Below, one piece after another: positions 9,970-19,581 of a stretch of 64,000 bases of DNA. The stretch is from positions 186,001 through 250,000 of the forward strand of contig JAHLKX010000002.1 in NCBI GenBank assembly GCA_020444515.1, written 5' to 3'. Each line of letters starts with the position of its first letter. Positions within the stretch are counted from its first letter, which is position 1. The notes beneath the pieces were generated by a model that saw nothing but the letters and a program-made list of their open reading frames with translations, was not told the DNA's origin and made no database searches. The translations under genes and the position numbers were made by a program. This stretch comes from Bacteroidota bacterium. GTDB lineage: Bacteria > Bacteroidota > Bacteroidia > Bacteroidales > JAADJA01.

Positions 9970-9985
9970 CCGATAAATGGTCACA

Positions 9986-11404
9986 CTATTGTTCTGAGGT
10001 TGCTTCAGATGCATCGATGTATGAGAATCCAAGCCGTTTCAATCCTTCCTGTATGATTTGATCCTGCATCACATAATTCCAAACCAATCCCGTTCTGAAA
10101 TTCTCAACCATGATCAATAGCGGACCTTCGTCGATGCCGATATAATCATCATCCACCCAGCCAGCGGTAAGGTTGAAAGCATCATAATAGCCATATTTTC
10201 CCCATAACTTATCACCATATCTTTCATTGAAGGCTCTGATGGTAGGAAACACGATTTCCGGGGCAAAAGGCAGGGAAGAGATTGCTCCGTAAGGTGCAAT
10301 GGTGCCATCGTCGAAATAATTATGATCGGGACCGCTGGTACCTCTTCCGGCATAACCTAAGAATGTGTAATTATCGAAATTATAAGCATCGGTAGGGCCA
10401 TCGCTGGCTGTGATGCCCCAGCAAAGGGAATCATAACCAACCCAGTTGTTTGGATTATCAATGGCATACTGACGTTGAACATAAGTAGCACGCCGGGAAT
10501 TTTCGAAATAATCTAACTCTTTTTCCTTCATGTATTTGTCGGTAAGCCCACGAAAATCAATGAATGCCTGTGAAAACTGGTGGCCAAACAATGGTGGAAA
10601 AGCGACATGGGAAAGTCCTTCGTAGGGGGTTTCCCAACTATAGTTGTTAAGCCAGGATTCATACCCTTTTTCTACATTGGTCATGCCACTACCAGCGGCC
10701 AGCACATAAAGAAAGAGTGCTTCATTGTAACCGATCCAGCCCATGTGATGCAATCCTTTTTCAGGATACCAACCCATTGAAATGGAATGGGCATATTGAT
10801 CACCTGCCGGCATCTCCATAAAATCCCATTCAATTCTGTTGAGCATTTTTCCTGCCAGTTCCCTGATCTGTTTCTCTGTTTCATTATCGCCATTGTAATA
10901 ATTCCGGGCAAAGATGACACCCATCATCAACAAACCAGTATCAACAGATGAAAGCTCACAATTCCATTCACGTTTGCCGGTATCCATTCTCAGGAAGTGA
11001 TAATAAAATCCTTTATAGCCCGAGGCATTGGTATCAGCACTTTGTGCTGAGTTCATAAAGAACTGAAGGGTATTTAAAGTGATCTGGGCTGCCCGTTCAC
11101 GATCGATGTACTCTCTTTCGGCACCGATGCCAAAGCAGGCCAATCCAAAGCCAGTTGAGGCAATACTTGCAGGAGCCCAGTCTTTGATCCGATCTTTTAC
11201 GATCCCCCATTCGGGATGGTGTTCGTTTATGAAAAACTGAAACGTTTGGTATTGGATGGAATCGAGCATCTGCTCATCTTCAGAAGTAAGTTGATAATCA
11301 ATTTTACCTTTGGAGATGAAATCCGTTTGTTCTGCTTGTTTTGGTTTTGGTTGATTGCAGGCTGCAAAAACCAATATGATCAGGATGACGTAAAGTTTTT
11401 TCAT
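9986..11404 (-). CDS. GH144-family lipoprotein (beta-1,2-glucan-active, possibly exo/sophorose-releasing)
   Basis: A 472-residue lipoprotein with lipobox VFAAC (Cys16) and no accessory domain. The rest is one (alpha/alpha)6 glucoamylase-like domain (Pfam PF10091 type). Recognisable segments are REWNCELSSVDTG (E150, D155), GWIGYNEALFLY (E228), CWGITASDGP and the near-C-terminal GIDEGPLLIMVENFRTGLVW. GH144 holds endo-beta-1,2-glucanases and a Parabacteroides exo-enzyme that releases sophorose. This compact form, paired with a longer Ig-bearing paralogue immediately upstream (11 bases), suggests a different cutting mode, perhaps exo and periplasmic. The family call is good; exo versus endo is a guess. 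Confidence 0.85.
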   Translation of the reverse strand: MKKLYVILIILVFAACNQPKPKQAEQTDFISKGKIDYQLTSEDEQMLDSIQYQTFQFFINEHHPEWGIVKDRIKDWAPASIASTGFGLACFGIGAEREYIDRERAAQITLNTLQFFMNSAQSADTNASGYKGFYYHFLRMDTGKREWNCELSSVDTGLLMMGVIFARNYYNGDNETEKQIRELAGKMLNRIEWDFMEMPAGDQYAHSISMGWYPEKGLHHMGWIGYNEALFLYVLAAGSGMTNVEKGYESWLNNYSWETPYEGLSHVAFPPLFGHQFSQAFIDFRGLTDKYMKEKELDYFENSRRATYVQRQYAIDNPNNWVGYDSLCWGITASDGPTDAYNFDNYTFLGYAGRGTSGPDHNYFDDGTIAPYGAISSLPFAPEIVFPTIRAFNERYGDKLWGKYGYYDAFNLTAGWVDDDYIGIDEGPLLIMVENFRTGLVWNYVMQDQIIQEGLKRLGFSYIDASEATSEQ

Positions 11405-11415
11405 GGAAATTTATT

Positions 11416-13398
11416 TTAAAAACTAAATCCGAGTTCGTTTAACCCTTCCTGCACTTCGGGACAGGACATGAACAGGTCCCAAAGCAATCCGGAACGGTAA
11501 TTTTCAATCATACACACGATGGGTCCCTGGTCGATGGCAAGGTATGAAGTGGCCCACCATCCTTCGGTTACATCAAAGGCATCATAAAAACCATAATCTC
11601 CCCATAATCTATCCCCCAATAAATAGTAGAAATGATGAATGGCTTCCATTGACTGTTCCGGTGTATAAGGCAATGATGAAACAGCTGCAGTTGGGGTTAT
11701 TACCCCAAGATCGTTGGATGGGGAATGTGCATTATATCCCCATGGATTATCAGAGGCCGTTAATCCCCAGCAGGCATGGCTATATCCAATAAAGTTCTTT
11801 GGATTATCCGCACAATAAGCCCAATTGATCAATGATTGATTGACATTCTGTTCCCAATAGCCGGCGTAAGCATCCTGCAGGTTTCTTGGATCAAGCCCCA
11901 GGAAAGAATAATGAACAAAAAATAATGGGCCACCCATGCCATTTCCCAACGGTAGCGTATAATCATAATAGGTATTACCGTTTTGAATTCCGCCGTTTTT
12001 AGCATATCCCTGGTGGTAAACCTCCGCATCGATGCCATGCGTTGTTGATGCAGCTGCCATGATATAGGTGATCAGTGTTTCGTTATAACCGCGGATCTGC
12101 ATGTTCATGGCCCAACCGACATTGGGTGACCAATGCCAGTATAGTACATTCTGATCACGTGTGAACCAATCCCATTCCACATCATCAATTAAATTGTTGA
12201 TCCGGTTGATCATCTCTTCTTCTTCTGGAGTTCCCGGATCGAGGTATTGACGCATGGTATACAAACCCTGGATCATGAAGGATGTTTCCACCAGGTCGGC
12301 GCCGTCATCATTGCTACTGAAGGGTATTACATTTCCACTGTTGCCGTTCACCCAGTGCGGCCAGGCACCATGAAAACGTTCACAGGTTTCCAGAAAAGTA
12401 AGGATCTTGTCCAATCGGTCCGTACCTTCCTGTCGGGTGATGAAATTCCGTTCCATGCCCACGATCAGGGACATCACACCAAAACCGGAGCCGCCGGTGG
12501 TGACGAGATCTCCGGAAGTATTTCGCTCCCGGGTCATCCCGCTTTCCGGATGCGCAAAATCATAAAAGTACGCGAATGTTTTTTGTTGAATCAGTGTCAA
12601 CAAATCGTCATCGGAAAGGGCAGGGAATTTATAGGTTGAATCCAACCTGGTGAAAAAATCGGTGCTGTAACCATTAAATTCATAACCATTGGCAGAAGAA
12701 AGGCTGCCGGAAACCGAAACATGATACTTTTGATAATGGATCAGATCATCACTGTTGGTTACAGAAACCTTTTTATGATCGGATGATAGGGTATATTCTT
12801 TTTGAAAACTTCCTGATATATAAAAATATGAACTGTAATCATTGGGATCGAGTTCATCTGAAAAATGAAATTCAATATTGAGATTCTGAAAATCTACATT
12901 GTATGAAATTTCATTTTCTATCGGTTCACCATTGATGGTGACAAGTGTTAGGGTAAGCTCTCCCTCAATGGTTGTAAAGGTTATATCAATTCCGGGAAAT
13001 GATTCTCCATTGGAACCTTGCAAGTTGTTGCCAATGTGAATTGTATAGTCTGTCAGATAATCGAGTGACTCATCCGGGTCAATGTGAACTGTTTTATTGT
13101 TGTTTGAAAATTCTTTGGTGACTGGTACGGTACCGCCATTTAATTTCAGCGAAATAGCTGAACTGGCACTTGTTTGGTCGAGCATGGTATTGAAGTTAAT
13201 TACAATCATGCTATCAATGGGAATACTCTCAGTATTACCCTGAAGATCGAGTGTTTTTCCTGCAATTTTAATGCTCGCTAATTGAACAGTTCCATTATTA
13301 TCTGGATTTTTATTTTCATCGTTTTTCTTACAACCAAAAAAAATAACAGAAAAAGAAAAAAAAGATATTAGCAGCAGGTTTTTATTTATCATCAACAT
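11416..13398 (-). CDS. GH144-family endo-beta-1,2-glucanase lipoprotein with two N-terminal Ig-like domains
   Basis: A 660-residue lipoprotein with lipobox IFFGC (Cys23), followed by Lys/Asn/Asp-rich spacer, which fits surface export in Bacteroidota. Two SbsA-like (Big_5) Ig domains cover about residues 38-145 and 147-250. The catalytic (alpha/alpha)6 GH144/PF10091 domain covers about 257-660, with GADLVETSF (D368, E371), QIRGYNETLITY (E440), CWGLTASDN and AIDQGPIVCMIENYRSGLLW. It should cut beta-1,2-glucan internally at the cell surface. A near-identical start two codons later (MINKN, 13392) is possible. A strong hairpin lies just upstream of the start, between this gene and the surface-lipoprotein gene. 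The paralogous GH144 gene follows 11 bases downstream. Confidence 0.87.
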   Translation of the reverse strand: MLMINKNLLLISFFSFSVIFFGCKKNDENKNPDNNGTVQLASIKIAGKTLDLQGNTESIPIDSMIVINFNTMLDQTSASSAISLKLNGGTVPVTKEFSNNNKTVHIDPDESLDYLTDYTIHIGNNLQGSNGESFPGIDITFTTIEGELTLTLVTINGEPIENEISYNVDFQNLNIEFHFSDELDPNDYSSYFYISGSFQKEYTLSSDHKKVSVTNSDDLIHYQKYHVSVSGSLSSANGYEFNGYSTDFFTRLDSTYKFPALSDDDLLTLIQQKTFAYFYDFAHPESGMTRERNTSGDLVTTGGSGFGVMSLIVGMERNFITRQEGTDRLDKILTFLETCERFHGAWPHWVNGNSGNVIPFSSNDDGADLVETSFMIQGLYTMRQYLDPGTPEEEEMINRINNLIDDVEWDWFTRDQNVLYWHWSPNVGWAMNMQIRGYNETLITYIMAAASTTHGIDAEVYHQGYAKNGGIQNGNTYYDYTLPLGNGMGGPLFFVHYSFLGLDPRNLQDAYAGYWEQNVNQSLINWAYCADNPKNFIGYSHACWGLTASDNPWGYNAHSPSNDLGVITPTAAVSSLPYTPEQSMEAIHHFYYLLGDRLWGDYGFYDAFDVTEGWWATSYLAIDQGPIVCMIENYRSGLLWDLFMSCPEVQEGLNELGFSF

Positions 13399-13410
13399 AT
13401 AAAAAGTTTA

Positions 13411-13448
13411 AAAAGGGAGGATTCAAAAGCTTTGTAATCCTCCCTTTT
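13411..13448 (-). terminator. Intra-operon hairpin between surface-lipoprotein and GH144 genes
   Basis: Perfect 13-base arms AAAAGGGAGGATT (13411-13423) and AATCCTCCCTTTT (13436-13448) surround a 12-base loop. On the minus strand the stem is followed by TTTTTAAAC and only 12 bases remain to the GH144 start. It could be a partial terminator that lowers expression of the enzyme genes relative to susC/susD, a 3' end stabilising the upstream mRNA, or an RNA-processing site. Confidence 0.7.
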
Positions 13449-13469
13449 ATTATAATAGTCTATAAATAT

Positions 13470-14738
13470 TTATTTTGCTTCAGAATCATACATCAAACTG
13501 ATCTCTTGATCAGTAAGGGGTTTATGGAAGATGCGGACATCATCCAACATACCTTGAAAGTGGTTTGAATCGGGACTATCGTAGTTACCCCAGGGTTCTG
13601 TATCCCAGAGTGTACCTATTCGCGCATGAACGAAACCGAAAGTTAAAATCGGATAAACAGCCGGCTCGGTTCCATTGTATTTCAAACCGTCGATCGTTGT
13701 TTCGGGGTAAGGTTCACCATCATCGTCAAACCAAAGGTCGAAATCCTCAACCTTTATGAGATCGCCATTGAGGTACATCCTTCTTTCACGGGATTCGTTG
13801 TTATAAACATACGTAAAATGAAACCATTTATCTTGCAATGTGCCAGGCAGGTCATCATCAGGTTGACTGATCGTGCATCCTCTCCAGCCACCATTATCTT
13901 TGGTCAATCCATCACCATTGTAAACCATGTCGCCACCGCTGGGTTCTCCATCCGGAACATTATATGTCACCGGCATTTTAAATCCATCGAAACCTCCGTA
14001 TAATTCAAATTGGAAACCGTAAAATGCAGCTAATCCAATGATGAAATGTCCATGTCCGGCATCTTCGGCTTTTGCCCAGAAACTGAGGGTAAAGTCATTG
14101 GTTTCCATTAATTGATCACCGTTGGGAATTTCCACAATGGTAGAGGTTCCATTAAATACAGCTGCCTTACCAGCAGTTGCACTGTGGGATTCAGCATATG
14201 ACAGGTCAACAATACCATCCGCATCCGGATTATAATTTCCGACATCATCATTCGGATTATCTTCGAAGCCCCAGTGGGCCACCTGCCCTGACGGTACAAA
14301 AGTTCCTTCAGTAGTGAAAGAACGGTCAATGGCATTGAGACTTTGACCATCACTCGATTTTAAACCTGAAGTTATGCTAAACAAGTAGAGTGTTCCGTTA
14401 CCTAAACCTTCAGCTGATTCAATGGTAACTGTGCTACCTGATACGGTAATATTCAAGACCATATCCGTATCATCATAATCGCGTAAGAGTTTGATATTAT
14501 CATTGGTCGCTGTGCTGGCATTAACATTCGCACTGAAAGTTGCTGTAATGGTAGCATTGGCCGGAACATTATTGGGAGGTGTAGCACCATTCATATCGAT
14601 TGATCCGGCTTTGAGTGAGCTCATGGTAAAACTGGTTGTGCCATTATCATCGTCATCGTCCTTTTTACAGCTTGTCAGAACAATTCCAAGCGCTGCTATT
14701 AAAAGGATCATTTTATACAAAATTGTGTTTCTAGTCAT
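13470..14738 (-). CDS. PUL surface lipoprotein with Ig-like and LamG/concanavalin-like domains (putative surface glycan-binding protein)
   Basis: The frame opens at 14762, but the start at 14738 (MTRNTIL) gives a better signal peptide; the lipobox is VLTSC followed by KKDDDDD, a motif compatible with surface export. An SbsA-like (Big_5) Ig domain (about 35-145 after the start) leads into a LamG-type jelly roll (about 150-425) with DFTLSFWAKAED, a typical LamG strand motif, and a final DDVRIFHKPLTDQEI. It lies third in the operon, 39 bases after susD, where Bacteroidota PULs often encode SusE/SusF-like or other glycan-binding proteins. No catalytic motif is visible. Its Ig module resembles the two on the neighbouring GH144 enzyme. 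Confidence 0.82.
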   Translation of the reverse strand: MTRNTILYKMILLIAALGIVLTSCKKDDDDDNGTTSFTMSSLKAGSIDMNGATPPNNVPANATITATFSANVNASTATNDNIKLLRDYDDTDMVLNITVSGSTVTIESAEGLGNGTLYLFSITSGLKSSDGQSLNAIDRSFTTEGTFVPSGQVAHWGFEDNPNDDVGNYNPDADGIVDLSYAESHSATAGKAAVFNGTSTIVEIPNGDQLMETNDFTLSFWAKAEDAGHGHFIIGLAAFYGFQFELYGGFDGFKMPVTYNVPDGEPSGGDMVYNGDGLTKDNGGWRGCTISQPDDDLPGTLQDKWFHFTYVYNNESRERRMYLNGDLIKVEDFDLWFDDDGEPYPETTIDGLKYNGTEPAVYPILTFGFVHARIGTLWDTEPWGNYDSPDSNHFQGMLDDVRIFHKPLTDQEISLMYDSEAK

Positions 14739-14777
14739 AATGAATTTTTTTAAGTTTAACATTGTATATTTAATTTT

Positions 14778-16268
14778 TTACCAATTCGGATTTTGTGTTA
14801 AGTTCCCTAGCGAGATATCAATTTCCGATTGGGGAATGGGAAATAACTCATGTTTACCCTGAACAAAACCAAGCGGTCCTAAAACTTGCGATGCTCTGCC
14901 GGTTCTCACAAGGTCCCAGAATCGAATACCTTCCATGGCCAATTCATGACGTCGCTCCCGGTATATTATATTCCTTAATTCCGCCACAACGGTGGTAGTA
15001 ATATCTGGCAATATATCTTCATTGCCGCCTCTTGCTCTTTCTCTGACCATATTTAGGTACACTAACGCTTCAGTCGGCTTATTATTTTCATTGAGTGCTT
15101 CGGCAGCCATCAACAGCACATCGGCATAGCGGATCAACCTGCGGTGATGTCCCCAATTGGAGATTGTGGTCACACCTGGCACCCATACTTTCCGATTATA
15201 ACACTCTACTTCAACAAGATTACCATCTTCATAGGTTTCATCAGGTGTAGAAGCATCGCCCAGGATTTCAATGTCAACAATTACATCACCAAGATCGATG
15301 ATGGTTCCCTCAACCCTTGGATCTCCCGATTCGAAAGAATTTCGCAGATTTTCTGTTGGCCTGTTGAATCCCCAACCTTTATTGGGCGTGCCCCGAACGC
15401 CTTGCGTATTGGCATATTGATTTCCTCCTGCGGATGTACTTCCAACCTGCAATGCACCGATCTCAAATACCGATTCACTGCCATTATTTCCATTGATTCC
15501 ATTGGCATCAATGTAATTGGCTTCAAGGCTGTACTGGTTTGAATTGATCACAGCCATGGCGTATGTTTCAGCATTGTCAAAATCTCCCCTGAAAAGGTAA
15601 ACCCTTGCCAGTAGAGCATTGGCTGCACCTTTGGTTGCTCTGCCTACATCTATCGATTCATAATCACTCGTGTTGGGCAGATTCTCAGCAGCGTTTTTTA
15701 AGTCGCTTAATATGAGCGTATAAACATCTTCTGCACTTGCTCGGGTAAGATTCAACTCAGGATCGGTTGTGGTAACGATGGGTACTCCACCCCATGCCCT
15801 GACCATGTCGAAATACAGGAGGCCCCTGATAAATTTAGCTTCGGCGATATACCTGTTTTTAAGGGCATCGTCCATGGCAATTTCAGGTACTTTTTCAATT
15901 ACTACATTGGCTCTTTTGATGCCGACATAAAGTTGTGTCCACCAGCGGTCAAGTCCATCCTGTGTGGGTGTAAAGGAAAAATCGTTGTAAGGTCCTACGG
16001 TTGACAAGGCGTCGCTTGGATTGCTGCCTTTCCGGGCATCATCCGACATGATATCAAGGATCGGGAACCCTCCCGAATGATAGTTCCAATCTCTCAGGGT
16101 GGTGTAACATGCATTGGTTGCAAGCAATGCGTCCGCCGGAGTTACCGGAAAATTTTCCTGGGTCAATTTTCCCTGCGGCTCTACGTCCAGAAAGTCTTTA
16201 CAACCACTGAAAATTATCAGTAGTGCAAGTGTAATGTACAGACTGTATTTTTTTATGGTATTTTTCAT
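14778..16268 (-). CDS. susD: SusD/RagB-family glycan-binding lipoprotein
   Basis: A 496-residue lipoprotein with lipobox IFSGC (Cys23) followed by KDFLDVEPQG, the classical SusD N-terminus. The body is the TPR-based RagB/SusD fold, including RANVVIEKVPE and AEAKFIRGLLYFDMVRAWGG near residues 123-157, and a C-terminal RERRHELAMEGIRFWDLVR segment. SusD proteins cap the SusC transporter at the outer membrane and deliver oligosaccharides. It starts 4 bases after susC, so the two are translationally close. By context the ligand is a beta-1,2-glucan fragment. Confidence 0.95.
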   Translation of the reverse strand: MKNTIKKYSLYITLALLIIFSGCKDFLDVEPQGKLTQENFPVTPADALLATNACYTTLRDWNYHSGGFPILDIMSDDARKGSNPSDALSTVGPYNDFSFTPTQDGLDRWWTQLYVGIKRANVVIEKVPEIAMDDALKNRYIAEAKFIRGLLYFDMVRAWGGVPIVTTTDPELNLTRASAEDVYTLILSDLKNAAENLPNTSDYESIDVGRATKGAANALLARVYLFRGDFDNAETYAMAVINSNQYSLEANYIDANGINGNNGSESVFEIGALQVGSTSAGGNQYANTQGVRGTPNKGWGFNRPTENLRNSFESGDPRVEGTIIDLGDVIVDIEILGDASTPDETYEDGNLVEVECYNRKVWVPGVTTISNWGHHRRLIRYADVLLMAAEALNENNKPTEALVYLNMVRERARGGNEDILPDITTTVVAELRNIIYRERRHELAMEGIRFWDLVRTGRASQVLGPLGFVQGKHELFPIPQSEIDISLGNLTQNPNW

Positions 16269-16272
16269 AATC

Positions 16273-19200
16273 TCAAAATGTTAGGTTAAGTCCGGCTGAA
16301 TAAACTGAGGTGATGGGATAAATTCCATTATCAATTCCTGTTGAAAGTTCATCACCACCAATTTCCGGTGAATAACCGGTATAGTTTGTGAATGTATAAA
16401 GGTTATCCACTTTGATATAAATCCTGGCTTTTTGAATGTATACTGATTGCATCCAGGCTTCGGGAAGGCTGTAGCCGAGTATAATATTTCGAATTCTGAG
16501 GTACGAACCGTTGTAAATATATTTATCAGAAGGTGAATAGTTATATCCTCCAAATGACGGTCTCGGTTCGTCATCGCTCGTTCCGGGGCCTCTCCAATAA
16601 TCCAGAACATGTGCCTCAAAATTGTAGGGATCGGGCCGAACGACTTCTTTCCCGTTAAATATTTTATTGCCTGTTTGTCCCTGTATCCCCAGTGAAAAGT
16701 CGAAATTCTTATAGGAAAGATCAAAATTAAACCCGAAAATAAAGTCAGGGATGGGTGAACCGATAAAAGTACGGTCAAGGTTATTGATGATTCCATCTCC
16801 GTTAACATCTACAAACCTCAGATCACCAACACCTGCTTGTGAATCATGCGGGGATGCATCGAGTTCTGCCTGTGTCTGGAAAATGCCATCGGTTTCATAC
16901 CCATAAAAGGAACCGATCGGCAATCCGACTTTACTTCGTGTAACAGCCTGTCCGTTGGCAAGATAGCCTCCCACCAGCACTGAGTCAACACCGCTCGTGC
17001 CTCCCATTTCAAGCACCTCATTATGAACAGTGGTTCCAAGAGCTGTAAAACCATATTTAACCTCTCCGATCTTGTCACGCCAACTTAAATTAATTTCGAA
17101 TCCGCGGTTTAATACAGACGCAGCATTAAAAAACACCCTCTGGCCGCTTCCGTTTCCAAAATAACCCGGGATGGAAAGGGCCAGCAAAATATCATCTGTA
17201 ACCTTGTGATAATAATCAAATTCACCTGTGAGTCGGTCATTTAAGAAACCGACTTCCATTCCAATATCCAATTGGGTGGTGGTTTCCCATTTCAGGTCGG
17301 AATTGCCAAGTAAACCATATGAGGCCGCAGCAATCGTTGAAGGATCGACACCAAAAATAGAAATGATATCATTTTGTATTTGTGAAAATCTGGCCAGGTA
17401 GGGTATTTTTTCGTTACCGATTTTCCCCCAGCTTCCCCTGATTTTTAGCCGGGAAAGAAAACGGAAATCTTGCATGAAATTCTCTTGTGCAACATTCCAG
17501 CCCACAGCCAGTGAAGGAAAGTTCCCATAACGATTGTCTTCTGAAAACTTGCTGGATCCGTCACGCCGGAATGTGGCCGTAAAGATATACTTGTTATTGT
17601 AGGTATAATTTATCCTGAAAAGATAAGAAAGCAATGAATAATAATAATCATTGTTTACTGTATTGTTGATCGATGAAACGGTGTTCACATTATTTCCATC
17701 ATCAAGAATGTTCGTAGGTAAAATATACCAAAACGATTCTCCCTCCCTGATGATGTTTTCACCCCTCAATGAAAAATTTTCGGATCGAATGCTTTGCATG
17801 GTATAACCGGCCAATGCATTTATATAATGTTTACCAAACTCTTTGTCGAAGGTGAGCGTATTTTCCCAGAGCAAGCTTGTATTTTCGTTGGTCGATTTGT
17901 TGAGTTCACTGAGTTCGTTTTGTTGTTGTGGTGATACATAAAATACGGGTAAAAAACTTGTATTTTTATAATACCCGGCATCGATTCCCAGACTTGATTT
18001 TAATACAAAGTCTTTCGCAATGGTTGCTTCACCATAAACATCACCTACGCCTCGTAAACCTTTCCTGTAGCTGTTGCTATATTCAATGGCGGCAATCGGA
18101 TTTCCTACGCCGGGGACCTCAGCATATGATCCATCTTCATTGAAAGGTTCAATCACCGGTTGTGCCCTGTATGCCTGAAATGTCACATTCGGAGCAAATT
18201 GTTGATTGGTGGGAGCAAATGAAATATTGTTACCAAATCGCAGAAAATCGGTTAAATGATAAACGTTGTTAAGTCTTACGGTAATTCTTTCGTAAGAAGA
18301 TTTATCGATGATACCCTGTTGATTAAAATACCCAACACTCAAATAATAATTCATTTTTTCTGTGGCACCCGAAGCCGATAACTGATAATTTTGAATCGGG
18401 GCTCTACTGAAAATGAGATCCTGCCAATCGGTGTTCGAAACGGCATCTACATTATTAAAATGACCGGGTTCGATCACATTGTAAATTTTAGCGAATTCCT
18501 TACCGTTCAGCAGATCAATTTTATTGGTTATATCCTGCACACCAACTTCACTTGAAAAGTTGAAAATGGTTTTACCTTCTTTACCTTTTTTGGTCGTTAC
18601 CAGGATCACTCCATTGGCACCCCTCGATCCGTATATGGCTGTGGCGGATGCATCTTTTAATATTTCCATGGACTCAATGTCGGAAGCATTCAGGAAGGAA
18701 ATATCATTTAGAATAACGCCATCCACTACATAAATTGGGGAGGCGTCATTGAAGGTGCCAACCCCACGAATCCTGACTACAGGATTTTCTCCCGGCGTTC
18801 CGGAAGGACTGGCGATCTGGACACCGGATACCCTTCCCTGTATGCTTTGCACCGGGTTGGATGCGGTAACTTTGGTAATGTCATCGGCTTTTACACTACC
18901 CACCGAACCTGTCAGATCGCTTTTTCTGATTGTACCATAACCGATAACAACCACTTCCTCGAGTGACACCCTGGTGGGTTGCAGTTCAATGTTTACCACA
19001 TCTCGTTCCTTTATCCCAACTTCCTGGGTTTCGTATCCGACATAGGAGAACACCAGGGTATCCTGACCTTCCGAAACGTTCAATGAGAAATTCCCATCAA
19101 TGTCGGTAATGGTTCCCGTAGTGGTCCCTTTGATGGCAATGGATGCGCCAGGAAGGGTTTCTTTGGTATCCGAGGTGGTCACTGTACCGGTAATGGTGCG

Positions 19201-19299
19201 TTGCTGAGCCTGGCCAACAACTGAAATAGCCATTACCAGGATTAAAGTCAATACAGCGCCCAGTCGCAGATGTCTAAGGATTTGTATTTTGTGTAGCAT
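16273..19299 (-). CDS. susC: SusC/RagA-family TonB-linked outer-membrane transporter
   Basis: A 1,008-residue outer-membrane protein. A signal peptide ending VVGQAQ is followed by a carboxypeptidase-D regulatory-like beta domain (about 33-108, with GTVTTSDTKETLPGASI), the TonB box/plug junction EEVVVIGYGT at 114-123, a plug with GTFNDASPIYVVDGV, and a long beta-barrel ending with the aromatic AGLNLTF typical of BamA-recognised proteins. No extra N-terminal anti-sigma-interacting (STN) domain is visible. It imports oligosaccharides with SusD. It is the first gene of the PUL operon, with a Bacteroidota-type promoter about 40 bases upstream. Confidence 0.95.
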   Translation of the reverse strand: MLHKIQILRHLRLGAVLTLILVMAISVVGQAQQRTITGTVTTSDTKETLPGASIAIKGTTTGTITDIDGNFSLNVSEGQDTLVFSYVGYETQEVGIKERDVVNIELQPTRVSLEEVVVIGYGTIRKSDLTGSVGSVKADDITKVTASNPVQSIQGRVSGVQIASPSGTPGENPVVRIRGVGTFNDASPIYVVDGVILNDISFLNASDIESMEILKDASATAIYGSRGANGVILVTTKKGKEGKTIFNFSSEVGVQDITNKIDLLNGKEFAKIYNVIEPGHFNNVDAVSNTDWQDLIFSRAPIQNYQLSASGATEKMNYYLSVGYFNQQGIIDKSSYERITVRLNNVYHLTDFLRFGNNISFAPTNQQFAPNVTFQAYRAQPVIEPFNEDGSYAEVPGVGNPIAAIEYSNSYRKGLRGVGDVYGEATIAKDFVLKSSLGIDAGYYKNTSFLPVFYVSPQQQNELSELNKSTNENTSLLWENTLTFDKEFGKHYINALAGYTMQSIRSENFSLRGENIIREGESFWYILPTNILDDGNNVNTVSSINNTVNNDYYYSLLSYLFRINYTYNNKYIFTATFRRDGSSKFSEDNRYGNFPSLAVGWNVAQENFMQDFRFLSRLKIRGSWGKIGNEKIPYLARFSQIQNDIISIFGVDPSTIAAASYGLLGNSDLKWETTTQLDIGMEVGFLNDRLTGEFDYYHKVTDDILLALSIPGYFGNGSGQRVFFNAASVLNRGFEINLSWRDKIGEVKYGFTALGTTVHNEVLEMGGTSGVDSVLVGGYLANGQAVTRSKVGLPIGSFYGYETDGIFQTQAELDASPHDSQAGVGDLRFVDVNGDGIINNLDRTFIGSPIPDFIFGFNFDLSYKNFDFSLGIQGQTGNKIFNGKEVVRPDPYNFEAHVLDYWRGPGTSDDEPRPSFGGYNYSPSDKYIYNGSYLRIRNIILGYSLPEAWMQSVYIQKARIYIKVDNLYTFTNYTGYSPEIGGDELSTGIDNGIYPITSVYSAGLNLTF

Positions 19300-19340
19300 G
19301 GAAGTTGATTTTTATCGAAACGTTATGTTTAATTGAATTA

Positions 19341-19370
19341 CAAATTTATCCCGTCATTAGGCATGATCAA
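19341..19370 (-). promoter_or_regulatory. Predicted PUL promoter (Bacteroidota -33/-7)
   Basis: On the minus strand TTG (19370-19368), a 19-base spacer and TAAATTTG (19348-19341) match the Bacteroidota TTG-N19-21-TAnnTTTG consensus. The predicted start of transcription is near 19334, giving a leader of about 35 bases before susC. No other exact match with both elements was seen in the 19300-19581 gap, which otherwise appears to hold no gene. Confidence 0.6.
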
Positions 19371-19581
19371 TGTCACTCTTTCAATTGCCCGGTGTGCTAT
19401 TTTCGAAAAAAATATTTTGCTTTTGATAACTAAACATCAAAGTTAATAAATTTTCTTTTCAGCAGTACAACAAGATGACATCCTTCCGAACGAATCATCA
19501 AAAAAAATTAACCTTATCAAGGTCTTTATTACATTGAGAACTAAAAGTATTTTATAACGATATGAATATCCCTGTTCCTCC

